Translations under genes and position numbers: made by a program
Notes under the pieces: generated by a model
Told to the model about the DNA's origin: nothing
Databases searched by the model: none
Seen by the model: the letters and a program-made list of their open reading frames with translations, nothing else
DNA from: Dyella acidisoli
Lineage (GTDB): Bacteria; Pseudomonadota; Gammaproteobacteria; Xanthomonadales; Rhodanobacteraceae
NCBI RefSeq assembly: GCF_030160295.1
Contig: NZ_BSOB01000010.1
Span: 404,901 to 468,900, forward strand
Direction of reading: 5' to 3'
Length of the DNA: 64,000 bases
Shown: positions 54,682 through 63,356 of the stretch, in pieces
Layout: every line of letters starts with the position of its first letter
Position numbering within the stretch: position 1 is the first letter of the stretch

Positions 54682-54711
54682 AAAACGGCCGCCCTGAGGC
54701 GGCCGTTTTTT
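54682..54711. terminator. Terminator after gap
   Basis: aaaacggccgcc-ctga-ggcggccgtttttt: perfect stem with A- and T-runs, between the convergent gap and 2OG oxygenase genes. Confidence 0.93.
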
Positions 54712-54731
54712 TATGGCATGGCAGTTTCGTT

Positions 54732-55664
54732 TCAGCGCCGGAATCGCACATATGCCCGCTTGGCGAGATAAAGCAGGTGACCGGTCAACCCACGGTCCTG
54801 TGCTTCGCGCAACCCGGTGTTGTCTGTGTAGAGCATGCGGATATGCGCATCGCGTTGCTCCAGCAGTTGCTTGATTTCTGCCACGTCGCTACGCGTGAGC
54901 GTATGTCCATCGGTGAAACGCTCGGGCAGCTGGCGGTTGACGTAAAACGTGGTGTGCCTTGATGCCGTTTCTTCCGCCGGACGATCCTTGCTGTAGAAAT
55001 ACAAGGCGACTGAGCGACGCGTCATACTCGCGTGCTGCTCAGGGAGGCGGATCGCGTCGAAGCCGTGCCACGAACGCTCCGACGTCTCGAAGATCACGCA
55101 GCGATTGAACACCGGGCTTACCGTACGCGACGGGCGACCATCAGCGTGAGGATCACGGAACAGCTCCAGGTGGCCGCCCCACGCATCTTCCCACGCTGGG
55201 TTGAGATAGACGATCAGATTGAGCCGGCGATGCCAGCGTTCACTGGGGTGGTAATTGAAATCCACATGTGGATCCAGTGCCATGCCGTTGCGGTTTTCGT
55301 GCGTACCGCCACCCAGATACCAAGGATCGTAGATCAAGCCATCGACGCTCGTGATGCGACCGATCGTGTCCAGAAAAGCAGGGCTTTGAATCGCATCATC
55401 CAGTTGCTGATAAGCCTGTCCTAGATTCCGCACCTTGGCGAGCGTGGACTTGCCGCCGGGTTCACCGCTGTCTCCGATGAAATTGCCGCGCTCGAACGCA
55501 GGAAAGGCATCCAGCAAGGCGTGTGCGAAAGTCGGCTCGAGAAAATCGTCGATGACGACGTGCGGAAACGGTGCCGCAGTAGCGAATTCCCTGGAATATT
55601 CGGAAACCTTGGCCAGCACGACCGGATTGATGATGGCGGTTTCTGCAACAGCTTGCACTTGCAT
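54732..55664 (-). CDS. 2OG-Fe(II) oxygenase, prolyl-hydroxylase-like
   Basis: A 310-residue protein. FPHVVIDDFLEPTFAHALLD opens the fold. Iron ligands are His and Asp in ALDPHVDFNYHPSERWHRR and the distal His in ERSWHGFD; Arg in RRSVALYFYS binds 2-oxoglutarate. It fits the prolyl 4-hydroxylase-type group that modifies protein or small-molecule substrates. The start at 55664 has a gaggga ribosome site; a much longer in-frame reading is spurious. It is divergent from the globin gene. Confidence 0.85.
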   Translation of the reverse strand: MQVQAVAETAIINPVVLAKVSEYSREFATAAPFPHVVIDDFLEPTFAHALLDAFPAFERGNFIGDSGEPGGKSTLAKVRNLGQAYQQLDDAIQSPAFLDTIGRITSVDGLIYDPWYLGGGTHENRNGMALDPHVDFNYHPSERWHRRLNLIVYLNPAWEDAWGGHLELFRDPHADGRPSRTVSPVFNRCVIFETSERSWHGFDAIRLPEQHASMTRRSVALYFYSKDRPAEETASRHTTFYVNRQLPERFTDGHTLTRSDVAEIKQLLEQRDAHIRMLYTDNTGLREAQDRGLTGHLLYLAKRAYVRFRR

Positions 55665-55856
55665 CGGTAGATCCCTCTCGTTCCCTTGCCACCCTTTCGT
55701 AGGCGGGCTTTGCACCATGGCTTTGATCCATGGGATTTCGCATTCTAACCGTTCCATCTTCCAGCGAGCATGGCCTGGGTGAACGCCCTTGGACATGCAG
55801 CGATTTGGCTTCAGTGTCGTCTTGCCGCAGCGGGTTTGGCATCTGCCGGTAGTACC

Positions 55857-56279
55857 ATGACGAGCATGCAAGAACCCTCCAAACTCGATGCCTCGCGGAT
55901 CGCACTGCTGGTCGATTGCTTCTACGCGAAAATACGCGTCGATCCCCTGCTCGGCCCCGTTTTCAACGCCGCCGTCCACGACTGGGAAGAACACAAGCGC
56001 ACACTGACTTCCTTCTGGTGCTCCGTCGCACTGCAAGCCAACAGCTATCGCGGGAATCCGATGGCGGTACACCGCATGCAGCCAGGCATTCGCGCCGAGC
56101 ATTTCGAGCGCTGGCTGTCGCTATGGAAGACCACCACGCGTGAACTGCTGGATGAGTCCGACGCCAAACTCATGCTCGAACACGCTGACCGTATCGGCCG
56201 CAGCCTGCGATTGGGGATGGGCCTGCCGGAGCGGCTGGAAACACGCGGATTGGCAATCCAGGTCATAGGCAAAGCCTGA
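55857..56279 (+). CDS. Group III truncated hemoglobin
   Basis: A 140-residue globin. LVDCFYAKIRVDPLLGPVF contains the B10-region Tyr, FWCSVALQANSYRGNPMAVH the E helix, and IRAEHFERWLSLWKT the F helix with the proximal His. These patterns fit group III truncated globins (Ctb-like), which bind O2 tightly and may take part in ligand or NO handling. The ATG at 55857 was preferred; another lies three codons in. Confidence 0.85.
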   Translation: MTSMQEPSKLDASRIALLVDCFYAKIRVDPLLGPVFNAAVHDWEEHKRTLTSFWCSVALQANSYRGNPMAVHRMQPGIRAEHFERWLSLWKTTTRELLDESDAKLMLEHADRIGRSLRLGMGLPERLETRGLAIQVIGKA

Positions 56280-56365
56280 CCCACATCTCCCGCGGCATCT
56301 TTCCCCTTTCGCCTGCATCCGCCTGCACGCAATACTCGCATCTGGGGACAAACAGGGGCTTGGGA

Positions 56366-56629
56366 ATGAAGTGGATGAAGCATCGTGCGCTTCGGTACGG
56401 GATTGCGCTCTGGATACCGCTCGCCGTTACATCGACCGCCGCGTACGCGCGAGACGACGCTCCACCAACCGCCAACGGCGCACCGATCCAAAAACGCATG
56501 TCGGATGCCGATTGGGCAGCGCTGTTCGACCCGCATACGCCATTAGTGGATCGCCAGTGCACGCTTGCCGAAATCGAGCAGTCGCCGCATCTGGGGGACG
56601 CGCTCTATCACCTCAAGGATTCGCATTGA
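56366..56629 (+). CDS. Small exported protein
   Basis: An 87-residue protein. RYGIALWIPLAVTSTAAYA is a signal peptide; the mature part has SDADWAALFDPHTPLVDRQC and EIEQSPHLGDALYHL. Not recognised. A single Cys could form a dimer disulphide. It lies 86 bases after the globin gene. A terminator follows. Confidence 0.6.
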   Translation: MKWMKHRALRYGIALWIPLAVTSTAAYARDDAPPTANGAPIQKRMSDADWAALFDPHTPLVDRQCTLAEIEQSPHLGDALYHLKDSH

Positions 56630-56637
56630 GACAGACG

Positions 56638-56667
56638 AAAAAGGCCGGGATTAACCGGCCTTTTTTG
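56638..56667. terminator. Bidirectional terminator
   Basis: aaaaaggccgg-gattaa-ccggcctttttt: stem with A- and T-runs between the convergent small exported protein and tpx. Confidence 0.92.
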
Positions 56668-56681
56668 CGTGCGTTCTGCGA

Positions 56682-57182
56682 TCACTGCAAAGCGGCAAGT
56701 GCCGCGTCGTAATTCGGCTCGTGGGCGATCTCGCCGACCAGTTCGGTGTGCAGCACCTTGTCGTGCTCGTCCAGCACCACGACCGCACGCGCAGCGAGAC
56801 CGCTCAGCGGACCGGAAGCGATCGCCACGCCGTAGTGCTTGAGAAAGTCATGGCCGCGCAGGGTCGAAAGCGTTACCACGTTGCTCAAACCCTCGGCACC
56901 GCAAAAGCGTGCCTGCGCGAAAGGCAGGTCGGCCGAAATGCACAGCACCACCGTATTGTTGAGCTGGCTGGCCTTTTCGTTGAACTTGCGCACCGAGGTG
57001 GCGCAAGTTGGCGTATCGACGCTGGGGAAGATATTCAGCACCTTGCGCTTGCCATTGAAGCTGGCAAGCGGGACATCGGAGAGATCTTTGGCAACAAGGC
57101 TGAACGCCGGTGCTTTGTCACCCGCAGCCGGGAGATGGCCGTCGACTTGAACCGGATTACCTTTAAGAGTGACTTGGGACAT
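56682..57182 (-). CDS. tpx: Thiol peroxidase (Tpx)
   Basis: A 166-residue atypical 2-Cys peroxiredoxin. Cys60 in [15 protein letters not shown] is peroxidatic and Cys94 in [12 protein letters not shown] resolving. [20 protein letters not shown] is the Tpx N-terminus. It reduces alkyl hydroperoxides with thioredoxin. A further Cys81 ([13 protein letters not shown]) is a regular feature near the core strand. Alone in its transcript. Confidence 0.95.
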   Translation of the reverse strand: MSQVTLKGNPVQVDGHLPAAGDKAPAFSLVAKDLSDVPLASFNGKRKVLNIFPSVDTPTCATSVRKFNEKASQLNNTVVLCISADLPFAQARFCGAEGLSNVVTLSTLRGHDFLKHYGVAIASGPLSGLAARAVVVLDEHDKVLHTELVGEIAHEPNYDAALAALQ

Positions 57183-57276
57183 GCGCTACTCCTGACGTGA
57201 GGGGGGGAATCAGTCCAGGAAGATAGCGCTGATGCCACGGCGCGTCATCTCTGACCGCGCCGTGACTGGAAGCTCG

Positions 57277-58260
57277 TCATTTCAGAGAAGCAATGGCCTG
57301 CTCGATAGCACCAAAAATCGACTCCCCCTGTTCATGCGTGATCTCGATGCGCAGCGTATCGCCGAACTTCAAGAACGGCGTACTCGGTTTGCCATCACGC
57401 AGCGTTTCCACCGTCCGCTGCTCAGCCAGGCAGGAAGCGCCCTTGCTGGTGTCTTCATTGGCGATGGTGCCAGAGCCCACGATGGTGCCTGCCGTAAGCG
57501 GACGCGTCTTGGCCGCATGCGCCACAAGCTGCGCGAAGTTGAACTGCATGTCCACGCCGCATTCGGCTTCGCCGAACCATTTGCCGTTGAGCCAGGTACG
57601 CATCGGCAGATGGAGCTTCTCACCTTGCCATGCATCGCCGAGCTCATCGGGCGTGACGAACACCGGCGATAGTGCCGAACGAGGCTTGGATTGCAGGAAG
57701 CCGAAGCCCTTGGCGAGCTCGCCCGGGATCAGGTTGCGCAGGCTGACGTCGTTGACTAGGCCCACAAGCTGAATATGGCCAGCGGCCTGCTCGACGGTCA
57801 CAGCCATCGGCACGTCGTCGGTGATGACCACCACTTCGGCCTCCAGATCGATGCCGTACTCCTCGCTCGGCACAACAACCGGATCGCGCGGCCCAAGAAA
57901 ACCTGCACTCGTTGCCTGGTACATCAGCGGATCGACGTAGAATGACTCGGGCACTTCCGCACCGCGTGCACGGCGCACGCGTTCGACGTGCGGCAGATAG
58001 GCGCTGCCATCGACGAATTCGTAGGCACGCGGCAGCGGTGCAGCGAGTGCGGTCATGTCTAGCGCAAACGCACCCGGTGCATGGCCTGCGTTGAGCGCAT
58101 CTGAGAGCGCATTCAAGCGCGGCGCACTGTTCGACCAATCGTCCAGCGCGGCCTGCATGGTCGCAGCGATGCCGGTGGCCTTCACGGCCTGCTTCAAATC
58201 GCGGCTTACCACGATCAGCGTGCCGTCGCGGCCGCCTTCCTTGAGACTTCCCAGTTTCAT
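57277..58260 (-). CDS. Fumarylacetoacetate hydrolase family protein
   Basis: A 327-residue enzyme. MKLGSLKEGGRDGTLIVVSR is the N-terminus of the bacterial FAH-like group. IDLEAEVVVITDDVP contains the metal-binding Glu-x-Glu, and GLVNDVSLRNLIPGELAKGF and NGKWFGEAECGVDMQFNF follow. It would split 4-fumarylacetoacetate, the last step of tyrosine breakdown, in keeping with hmgA and hppD upstream. The start at 58260 was chosen over a longer reading. Confidence 0.88.
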   Translation of the reverse strand: MKLGSLKEGGRDGTLIVVSRDLKQAVKATGIAATMQAALDDWSNSAPRLNALSDALNAGHAPGAFALDMTALAAPLPRAYEFVDGSAYLPHVERVRRARGAEVPESFYVDPLMYQATSAGFLGPRDPVVVPSEEYGIDLEAEVVVITDDVPMAVTVEQAAGHIQLVGLVNDVSLRNLIPGELAKGFGFLQSKPRSALSPVFVTPDELGDAWQGEKLHLPMRTWLNGKWFGEAECGVDMQFNFAQLVAHAAKTRPLTAGTIVGSGTIANEDTSKGASCLAEQRTVETLRDGKPSTPFLKFGDTLRIEITHEQGESIFGAIEQAIASLK

Positions 58261-58383
58261 GCGTTCACTCCGCCAGGCTGCATCATGCGCAGCCGTCCAA
58301 GTCATCAATCGGCGGCAGCACTCCGACGTGCCACCAGGTTATTTGTAAAAGCAGCATCGTACCCAGTGTGAGCCACGCGCGAC

Positions 58384-59682
58384 TCATGCGCGTTCCGGAT
58401 CGAAATGCTTGGCGATGCCTTGCCAGCACTGGTAATAGTCGCGCTGCAGCTGCGGCGCATCGAGCGCCTGCTTGGTGGGATGGATCACTTTGCGCGTTTC
58501 GAACATGAAAGCCATCGTGCCGGTGATGTGATCGGGCTTGCTGACATCGGCGTTGCTGGCCTTTTCGAACGTCGCAGCATCCGGCCCATGCCCGCTCATG
58601 CAGTTGTGCAAGCTGGCGCCGCCCGGCGCAAAACCGCCGGCCTTGGCGTCGTACACGCCTTCGATCAGCCCCATGAATTCGCTGGCGACGTTGCGGTGAA
58701 AATACGGTGGACGGAAGGTGTGCTCGGCCACTAGCCAGCGCGGTGGGAAGATCACGAAATCCACGTTGGCCGTACCAGGGGTGTCGCTGGGCGACGTCAG
58801 CACCGTGAAGATGGACGGATCGGGATGATCCACGCTGATCGAGCCGACCGTGTTGAAGAGTGTGAGATCGTATTTATAAGGCGCGTAGTTGCCGTGCCAC
58901 GCCACCACGTCAAGCGGTGAGTGGTTGATGCTCGCTGTCCACAATGCACCTTGGAATTTCGCGATCAGCTCGAAATCGCCTTCGACATCTTCGTAAGCCG
59001 CATGTGGTGCGAGGAAGTCGCGAGGTAAAGCCATGGAGTTGGCGCCGATCGGGCCGAGATCCGGCAAACGCAGCAATGCACCGAAGTTTTCGGCGACGTA
59101 ACCGCGTGCTTCGCCATCCATCAACTCGACACAGAAACGCACGCCGCGCGGAATCACGGCGATTTCCAGCGGCTTGATATCCAGCACACCAAGCTCAGTA
59201 GCGATACGCAGACGGCCAAGCTGCGGAACGATCAACAGCTCGCCATCCGCGTTGTAGAAAAAGCGCCCCTGCATCGATCGGTTGGCCGCATACACGTGGA
59301 TGCCGCAACCTGCCTGCTCGGCCGGACCACCGTTGCCGGCGATCGTCATCAGGCCATCGACGAAATCCGTCGGCTGCGACGGCAGTGGCCATGGATCCCA
59401 ACGCAGCTGATTCGGTGTGGCCGGCGCTTCATCGAAGCGGTTGTGGAAGCTGGCATGCGCAAGCGACTCGAACGGCTTATGCATCGCAGCCGGGCGAATC
59501 CGGTACAACCAGCTGCGGCGATTGGTGTGACGCGGTGCGGTGAACGCGCTGCCGGACAGCTGTTCCGCATACAAACCATGCGCTACGCGCTGCGGTGAAT
59601 TCTGGCCCGTCGGCAGCACGCCAGGGATGGCCTCGCTGGCGAACTCATTGCCGAAGCCGGATTGGTAGCCGTTCGATTCCAT
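58384..59682 (-). CDS. hmgA: Homogentisate 1,2-dioxygenase
   Basis: A 432-residue iron dioxygenase opening the homogentisate ring. [20 protein letters not shown] is the family N-terminus, [20 protein letters not shown] a conserved core, and [20 protein letters not shown] with [12 protein letters not shown] carries the iron ligands. It acts between HppD and the FAH-like enzyme. It follows hppD on the same strand with a 175-base spacer carrying repeats. Confidence 0.96.
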   Translation of the reverse strand: MESNGYQSGFGNEFASEAIPGVLPTGQNSPQRVAHGLYAEQLSGSAFTAPRHTNRRSWLYRIRPAAMHKPFESLAHASFHNRFDEAPATPNQLRWDPWPLPSQPTDFVDGLMTIAGNGGPAEQAGCGIHVYAANRSMQGRFFYNADGELLIVPQLGRLRIATELGVLDIKPLEIAVIPRGVRFCVELMDGEARGYVAENFGALLRLPDLGPIGANSMALPRDFLAPHAAYEDVEGDFELIAKFQGALWTASINHSPLDVVAWHGNYAPYKYDLTLFNTVGSISVDHPDPSIFTVLTSPSDTPGTANVDFVIFPPRWLVAEHTFRPPYFHRNVASEFMGLIEGVYDAKAGGFAPGGASLHNCMSGHGPDAATFEKASNADVSKPDHITGTMAFMFETRKVIHPTKQALDAPQLQRDYYQCWQGIAKHFDPERA

Positions 59683-59708
59683 CTAGGTTTCACTCTTGCC
59701 GAGCTTTT

Positions 59709-59848
59709 TACTCCCTCTCCCCTCCGGGGAGAGGGCGGGGGTGAGGGGCCAATCTTGCGTGGAAAGTGCAATCGAAGCGAGGTTCTTTCACAGCTTACGG
59801 CAAGCCTTGTCCCCTCACCCCAACCCCTCTCCCGAATCGAGAGGGGGC
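59709..59848. repeat. Inverted pair of G-rich dispersed repeats
   Basis: A unit at 59709-59745 (ctccctctcccctccgggga, then gggcgggggtgaggggcca) faces an inverted unit at 59810-59848 (cccctcaccccaacccctct and a gagaggggg end). Same arrangement as at 11194 and 28192, here between hmgA and hppD on the same strand. Confidence 0.75.
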
Positions 59849-59857
59849 TCAATTACG

Positions 59858-60952
59858 TTACAGCACGCCGCGGCGCATCTGGTCGCGTTCAATCGATTCG
59901 AACAGCGCCTGGAAGTTGCCTTCGCCGAAGCCTTCATTGCCTTTGCGCTGGATGATCTCGAAAAAGATCGGCCCGACGTTGTTCTGCGTGAAGATCTGCA
60001 GCAGCTTGCGCTGCTTGGTTTCCGGATCGGCGTCGATCAGGATCTTGTTCTTCGCCAAACGCGGCACGTCTTCGCCGTGGTTAGGAATACGCAGGTCGAT
60101 CACGTCGAAATAGGTATCGGGCGTATCCAGGAATGCCACGCCCTTCGCGCGCATCGCTTCTACCGTTTCGTAGATGTTGTCGGTGAAGCAGGCGATGTGC
60201 TGGATGCCTTCGCCGTGATACGCATCGAGGTATTCGTTGATCTGGCTCTTCGGGTCGCTCGACTCGTTGAGCGGAATGCGCACGATACCGTCCGGTGCGG
60301 TCATCGCTTTCGACACCAGGCCGGTTTTTGCACCCTTGATGTCGAAGTAGCGGATCTCGCGGAAGTTGAACAGCCGCTCGTAGTAATCGGACCACTTCTG
60401 CATGTTGCCGAAGTACAGATTGTGCGTGAGGTGGTCGATGAAGGTGAGGCCGAAGCCAGCCGGATGTGGGTCCACGCCCGGTAGTGCTTCATAGTCGCCG
60501 TCGTAGATGTTGCCGGCATCGCCATAGCGGTCTACCAGATACAGCATGCAATCGCCGATGCCTTTCACCACCGGGGCATTTACCGCCTTGGTGTCTGCTT
60601 TGTGTGTGGAAGCCTCACCGCCATTGGCAAGCACCGCCTTCAGAACTTCATTGGCAGGCTTCTCGAAACGGATGGCGAAACCACAGGCGCAGGGACCGTG
60701 TTCGGCGGCAAAGTCGGCTGCGAAAGAATCCGGGTCTTCGTTGACCAGGAAGTTCACGCCACCCTGGCGATACACAGTGATGGGACGGCGCTTGTGCTTG
60801 AGCACCGCCGTAAAGCCCATGTTCTGGAATAACCTATGCAGTTCGTCGCTTCGGCCCGCCGGGGCGGCAAATTCAACGAATTCGAATCCGTTGATGCCCA
60901 TGGGGTTCTCGAAGGTGGTCACGTGCATGCCGAGATTAGGCTGGGCGTTCAT
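59858..60952 (-). CDS. hppD: 4-Hydroxyphenylpyruvate dioxygenase
   Basis: A 364-residue enzyme turning 4-hydroxyphenylpyruvate to homogentisate. Iron ligands are His in TFIDHLTHNLYFG, His in GIQHIACFTDN and Glu in PIFFEIIQR. ENPMGINGFEFVEFAAPAGR is the N-terminus. I chose ATG 60952 with a caggag ribosome site. It is divergent from a MarR-type regulator with paired operator-like repeats between them. Confidence 0.95.
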   Translation of the reverse strand: MNAQPNLGMHVTTFENPMGINGFEFVEFAAPAGRSDELHRLFQNMGFTAVLKHKRRPITVYRQGGVNFLVNEDPDSFAADFAAEHGPCACGFAIRFEKPANEVLKAVLANGGEASTHKADTKAVNAPVVKGIGDCMLYLVDRYGDAGNIYDGDYEALPGVDPHPAGFGLTFIDHLTHNLYFGNMQKWSDYYERLFNFREIRYFDIKGAKTGLVSKAMTAPDGIVRIPLNESSDPKSQINEYLDAYHGEGIQHIACFTDNIYETVEAMRAKGVAFLDTPDTYFDVIDLRIPNHGEDVPRLAKNKILIDADPETKQRKLLQIFTQNNVGPIFFEIIQRKGNEGFGEGNFQALFESIERDQMRRGVL

Positions 60953-61027
60953 GGCGCTCTCCTGACATAGTCGGTGCGCGATGGCAGCCACGCTAGCGTG
61001 CCACCATCGGGATAAGGTCAACGTTAT

Positions 61028-61051
61028 AGTTACAATTGCAACTAATTGCAA
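61028..61051. promoter_or_regulatory. Operator-like repeats between hppD and the MarR gene
   Basis: agttacaattgcaact (61028-61043) is a 16-base dyad with two mismatched positions, followed at once by a further ttgcaa (61046-61051). It lies 15-38 bases before the marR start and 76-99 before hppD, so it is well placed for MarR-type autoregulation and control of hppD. Confidence 0.5.
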
Positions 61052-61065
61052 GGAACACCGCCACA

Positions 61066-61560
61066 ATGTCCCATCCGCGCAAGCCCGCCCCCGCTGGAGC
61101 CGAACACGCCCCCTTGGAATTGGAGCGCTTTCTGCCCTATCGGTTGTCGATCCTTTCAAACACGGTGAGCCAGGCGATTGCGGACGACTACCAGCGCCGC
61201 TACGACCTCAGCGTGACGGAATGGCGCGTGATGGCGGTACTGGCCCGTTTCCACGGACTTTCAGCACGCGAAGTGGCCGAACGCACGGCAATGGACAAGG
61301 TGGCCGTAAGCCGTGCACTCGCCCGCCTGGTCGAAGCCGGCCGCGTGCATCGCGAAACGCACGGCAATGACAAGCGTCGTTCGGTGCTAAGCCTGACCGA
61401 GGCCGGCTGGCTGATTCACGACGATGTGGCCCCGATGGCGCGCGCGCGCGAACGCGAAGTGCTGGACAAGCTCGATTCCGAAGAACGCGCATGGCTGACG
61501 CGCATCCTGGACAAGCTGCTGGAAGGCGTCCAGGGAATGGGTGATGACGGGGAACCGTGA
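61066..61560 (+). CDS. MarR family transcriptional regulator
   Basis: A 164-residue regulator. WRVMAVLARFHGLSAREVAE and TAMDKVAVSRALARLVEAGR are the MarR helix-turn-helix, followed by the wing HGNDKRRSVLSLTEAG. Divergent from hppD, so it probably controls tyrosine catabolism; a homogentisate- or hydroxyphenylpyruvate-responsive repressor is plausible. The ATG at 61066 was preferred over one ten codons earlier, which lies within the operator-like repeats. Confidence 0.88.
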   Translation: MSHPRKPAPAGAEHAPLELERFLPYRLSILSNTVSQAIADDYQRRYDLSVTEWRVMAVLARFHGLSAREVAERTAMDKVAVSRALARLVEAGRVHRETHGNDKRRSVLSLTEAGWLIHDDVAPMARAREREVLDKLDSEERAWLTRILDKLLEGVQGMGDDGEP

Positions 61561-61609
61561 ACGAGGAACGGCGCGTACCGAGATACGTCGACGTTCCCCG
61601 TTTCTGCAG

Positions 61610-63118
61610 CTATTTCACGCCATGCATCAGCCGATTCACAAGCGGCGAAATCAGCAACAGCAGCACGCCCGACCCCGCCAACACGTAGAAGCAGAACGTA
61701 AACCCGCTCAGTGCGGACGCAGCCGTCATGCCCGTGGCCCCGCTGATATGCGAAGCCAGCATGCCTGAGAGATTGCCGCCGAGCGCAGTGGACAAGAACC
61801 AGCCGCCCAAGCCGAGACCCACCAGACGCGGCGGCGCCAGCTTGGTCACCATCGACAGGCCGATCGGCGACAGGCACAGCTCGCCCACGGACTGGAACAG
61901 GTAGCACATGGCCAATGGCCAGAATGGAATCAGACCGTTGATGCCAAGCAGGTGCGACAGCGCGTAGATCAGGCTCACGAAACCCACGCCGTTGAACACC
62001 AACCCTAAGCCGAACTTGCGTGGAATCGACGGCTCTTTATGCCGCTTGGCCAGCCAGCCCCACGCGAACGCCGTCACTGGCGCCAAGGCCACCACCCATA
62101 GCGGCGTCATGGACTGGAACCAACCCACCGGGAACATCCAGCCACCGAACATCTGCCGATCAACAAGGTTTTCGGCCAGGAAGTTGAAGGTGGTGCCGAA
62201 CAAGTAATAGAACACCCAGAACAGCACGTTGAACGCGAAGATGATCAGCATCGCGATCACCCGGTCGAGCTGCACACGATCATGGCGCTTCGCTTCGGCG
62301 ATCAGCACCACCACCATGCCGACGAAGAGCAGTCCCATCACCCATTGCAAGCCTGCCGCGCCGAGCTTGGCGAGCAGCAGATACGTTGCAGGGACCGCCA
62401 CCACCACCCCACCAATCACCTGCAACACGCGCATGCGGCTTTCGCTGCCAGGCGCCGGACGCCCCACGCCGCGCAAGCCACGCCGGCCAAACCAGAACCA
62501 CAACAGGCTCAAGATCATGCCCACACCGGCTGCCGCGAAAACAACACGGAAGTTCTGCTGCAGCGGCGTCTTCGTGAAATAACTGGCCATCCAGCCCGTA
62601 ACCAGCGGTGCCAGGAACGCACCGCAATTGATGCCCATGTAGAACAGCGTAAAGCCGCGATCGCGACGCTCGTCGCCGGGCGCGTACAACTGGCCCACCA
62701 TCGAGGAGATGTTCGGTTTGAACAGGGCATCGCCCACGATGACCATCGCCAGGCCGAACAGCAAGGCATCACGACTGGGGATCATCAGCACAAACAAGCC
62801 CGCGGACATGACGACTGCGCCGAGCAGGATCGAGCGCTGATAGCCGATGATCTTGTCAGCGACATATCCTCCGAACACACCGAAAGCAAACGCCAGCGCC
62901 ACGTAGGCGCCGAAAATGCTGCTGGCCCAACCCTGCCCGGTGGGATCACCGTTATAGAACTGCGCCACCGCGTACAACGCCAACGCCCAGCTCAGGCTGT
63001 AGTAGGCGAAGCGCTCCCAGAACTCCGTCATGAACAGCATCCACAGCGGACGCGGATGACCGAACAGCTGCGGAAAGTCGGGCGTGGTTTGGACGCCGGC
63101 TTCGGAATGCTGGTTCAC
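61610..63118 (-). CDS. Proton-dependent peptide transporter (POT/PTR family)
   Basis: A 502-residue, multi-pass membrane protein. LFMTEFWERFAYYSLSWALA contains the ExxERFxYY proton-coupling motif of the POT family. ALFKPNISSMVGQLYAPGDE matches the second POT signature, and about 12-14 helices are predicted. It imports di- and tripeptides. Last plus-side neighbour is the MarR gene, convergent with it. Context with pepP and pepQ elsewhere fits use of peptides. Confidence 0.93.
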   Translation of the reverse strand: MNQHSEAGVQTTPDFPQLFGHPRPLWMLFMTEFWERFAYYSLSWALALYAVAQFYNGDPTGQGWASSIFGAYVALAFAFGVFGGYVADKIIGYQRSILLGAVVMSAGLFVLMIPSRDALLFGLAMVIVGDALFKPNISSMVGQLYAPGDERRDRGFTLFYMGINCGAFLAPLVTGWMASYFTKTPLQQNFRVVFAAAGVGMILSLLWFWFGRRGLRGVGRPAPGSESRMRVLQVIGGVVVAVPATYLLLAKLGAAGLQWVMGLLFVGMVVVLIAEAKRHDRVQLDRVIAMLIIFAFNVLFWVFYYLFGTTFNFLAENLVDRQMFGGWMFPVGWFQSMTPLWVVALAPVTAFAWGWLAKRHKEPSIPRKFGLGLVFNGVGFVSLIYALSHLLGINGLIPFWPLAMCYLFQSVGELCLSPIGLSMVTKLAPPRLVGLGLGGWFLSTALGGNLSGMLASHISGATGMTAASALSGFTFCFYVLAGSGVLLLLISPLVNRLMHGVK

Positions 63119-63203
63119 TTAGGTTCCCCTTGGGATTGGACCCGGAAGATGTAACGGGCATGGTGCGTTCAAGTCAAACGCGATGCAGCAACTTTAGGGA
63201 ATG

Positions 63204-63356
63204 GTCATTCCGACAAAGGCCGGCGTGCGAGGAAGCATATGGACATGTTCGGCCTTGAGGGCGAGGAATCCCGCACAGAGCGCATAGGCTGGAGTGCAAA
63301 CCCCAACATCGGAATGTATCTGCACATGGGACGTTGGGTTTGCACCCTAACCTAGG
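63204..63356. repeat. Mixed dispersed repeats upstream of the transporter
   Basis: A degenerate ggtcattccgacaaaggccgg unit (63203-63223) is followed by an inverted repeat, arms 63282-63311 (taggctggagtgcaaacccc type) and 63331-63356. The second is the family seen at 45378-45452. Its right arm runs into the stop codon of the tryptophan dioxygenase gene (63352-63354). Confidence 0.7.
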
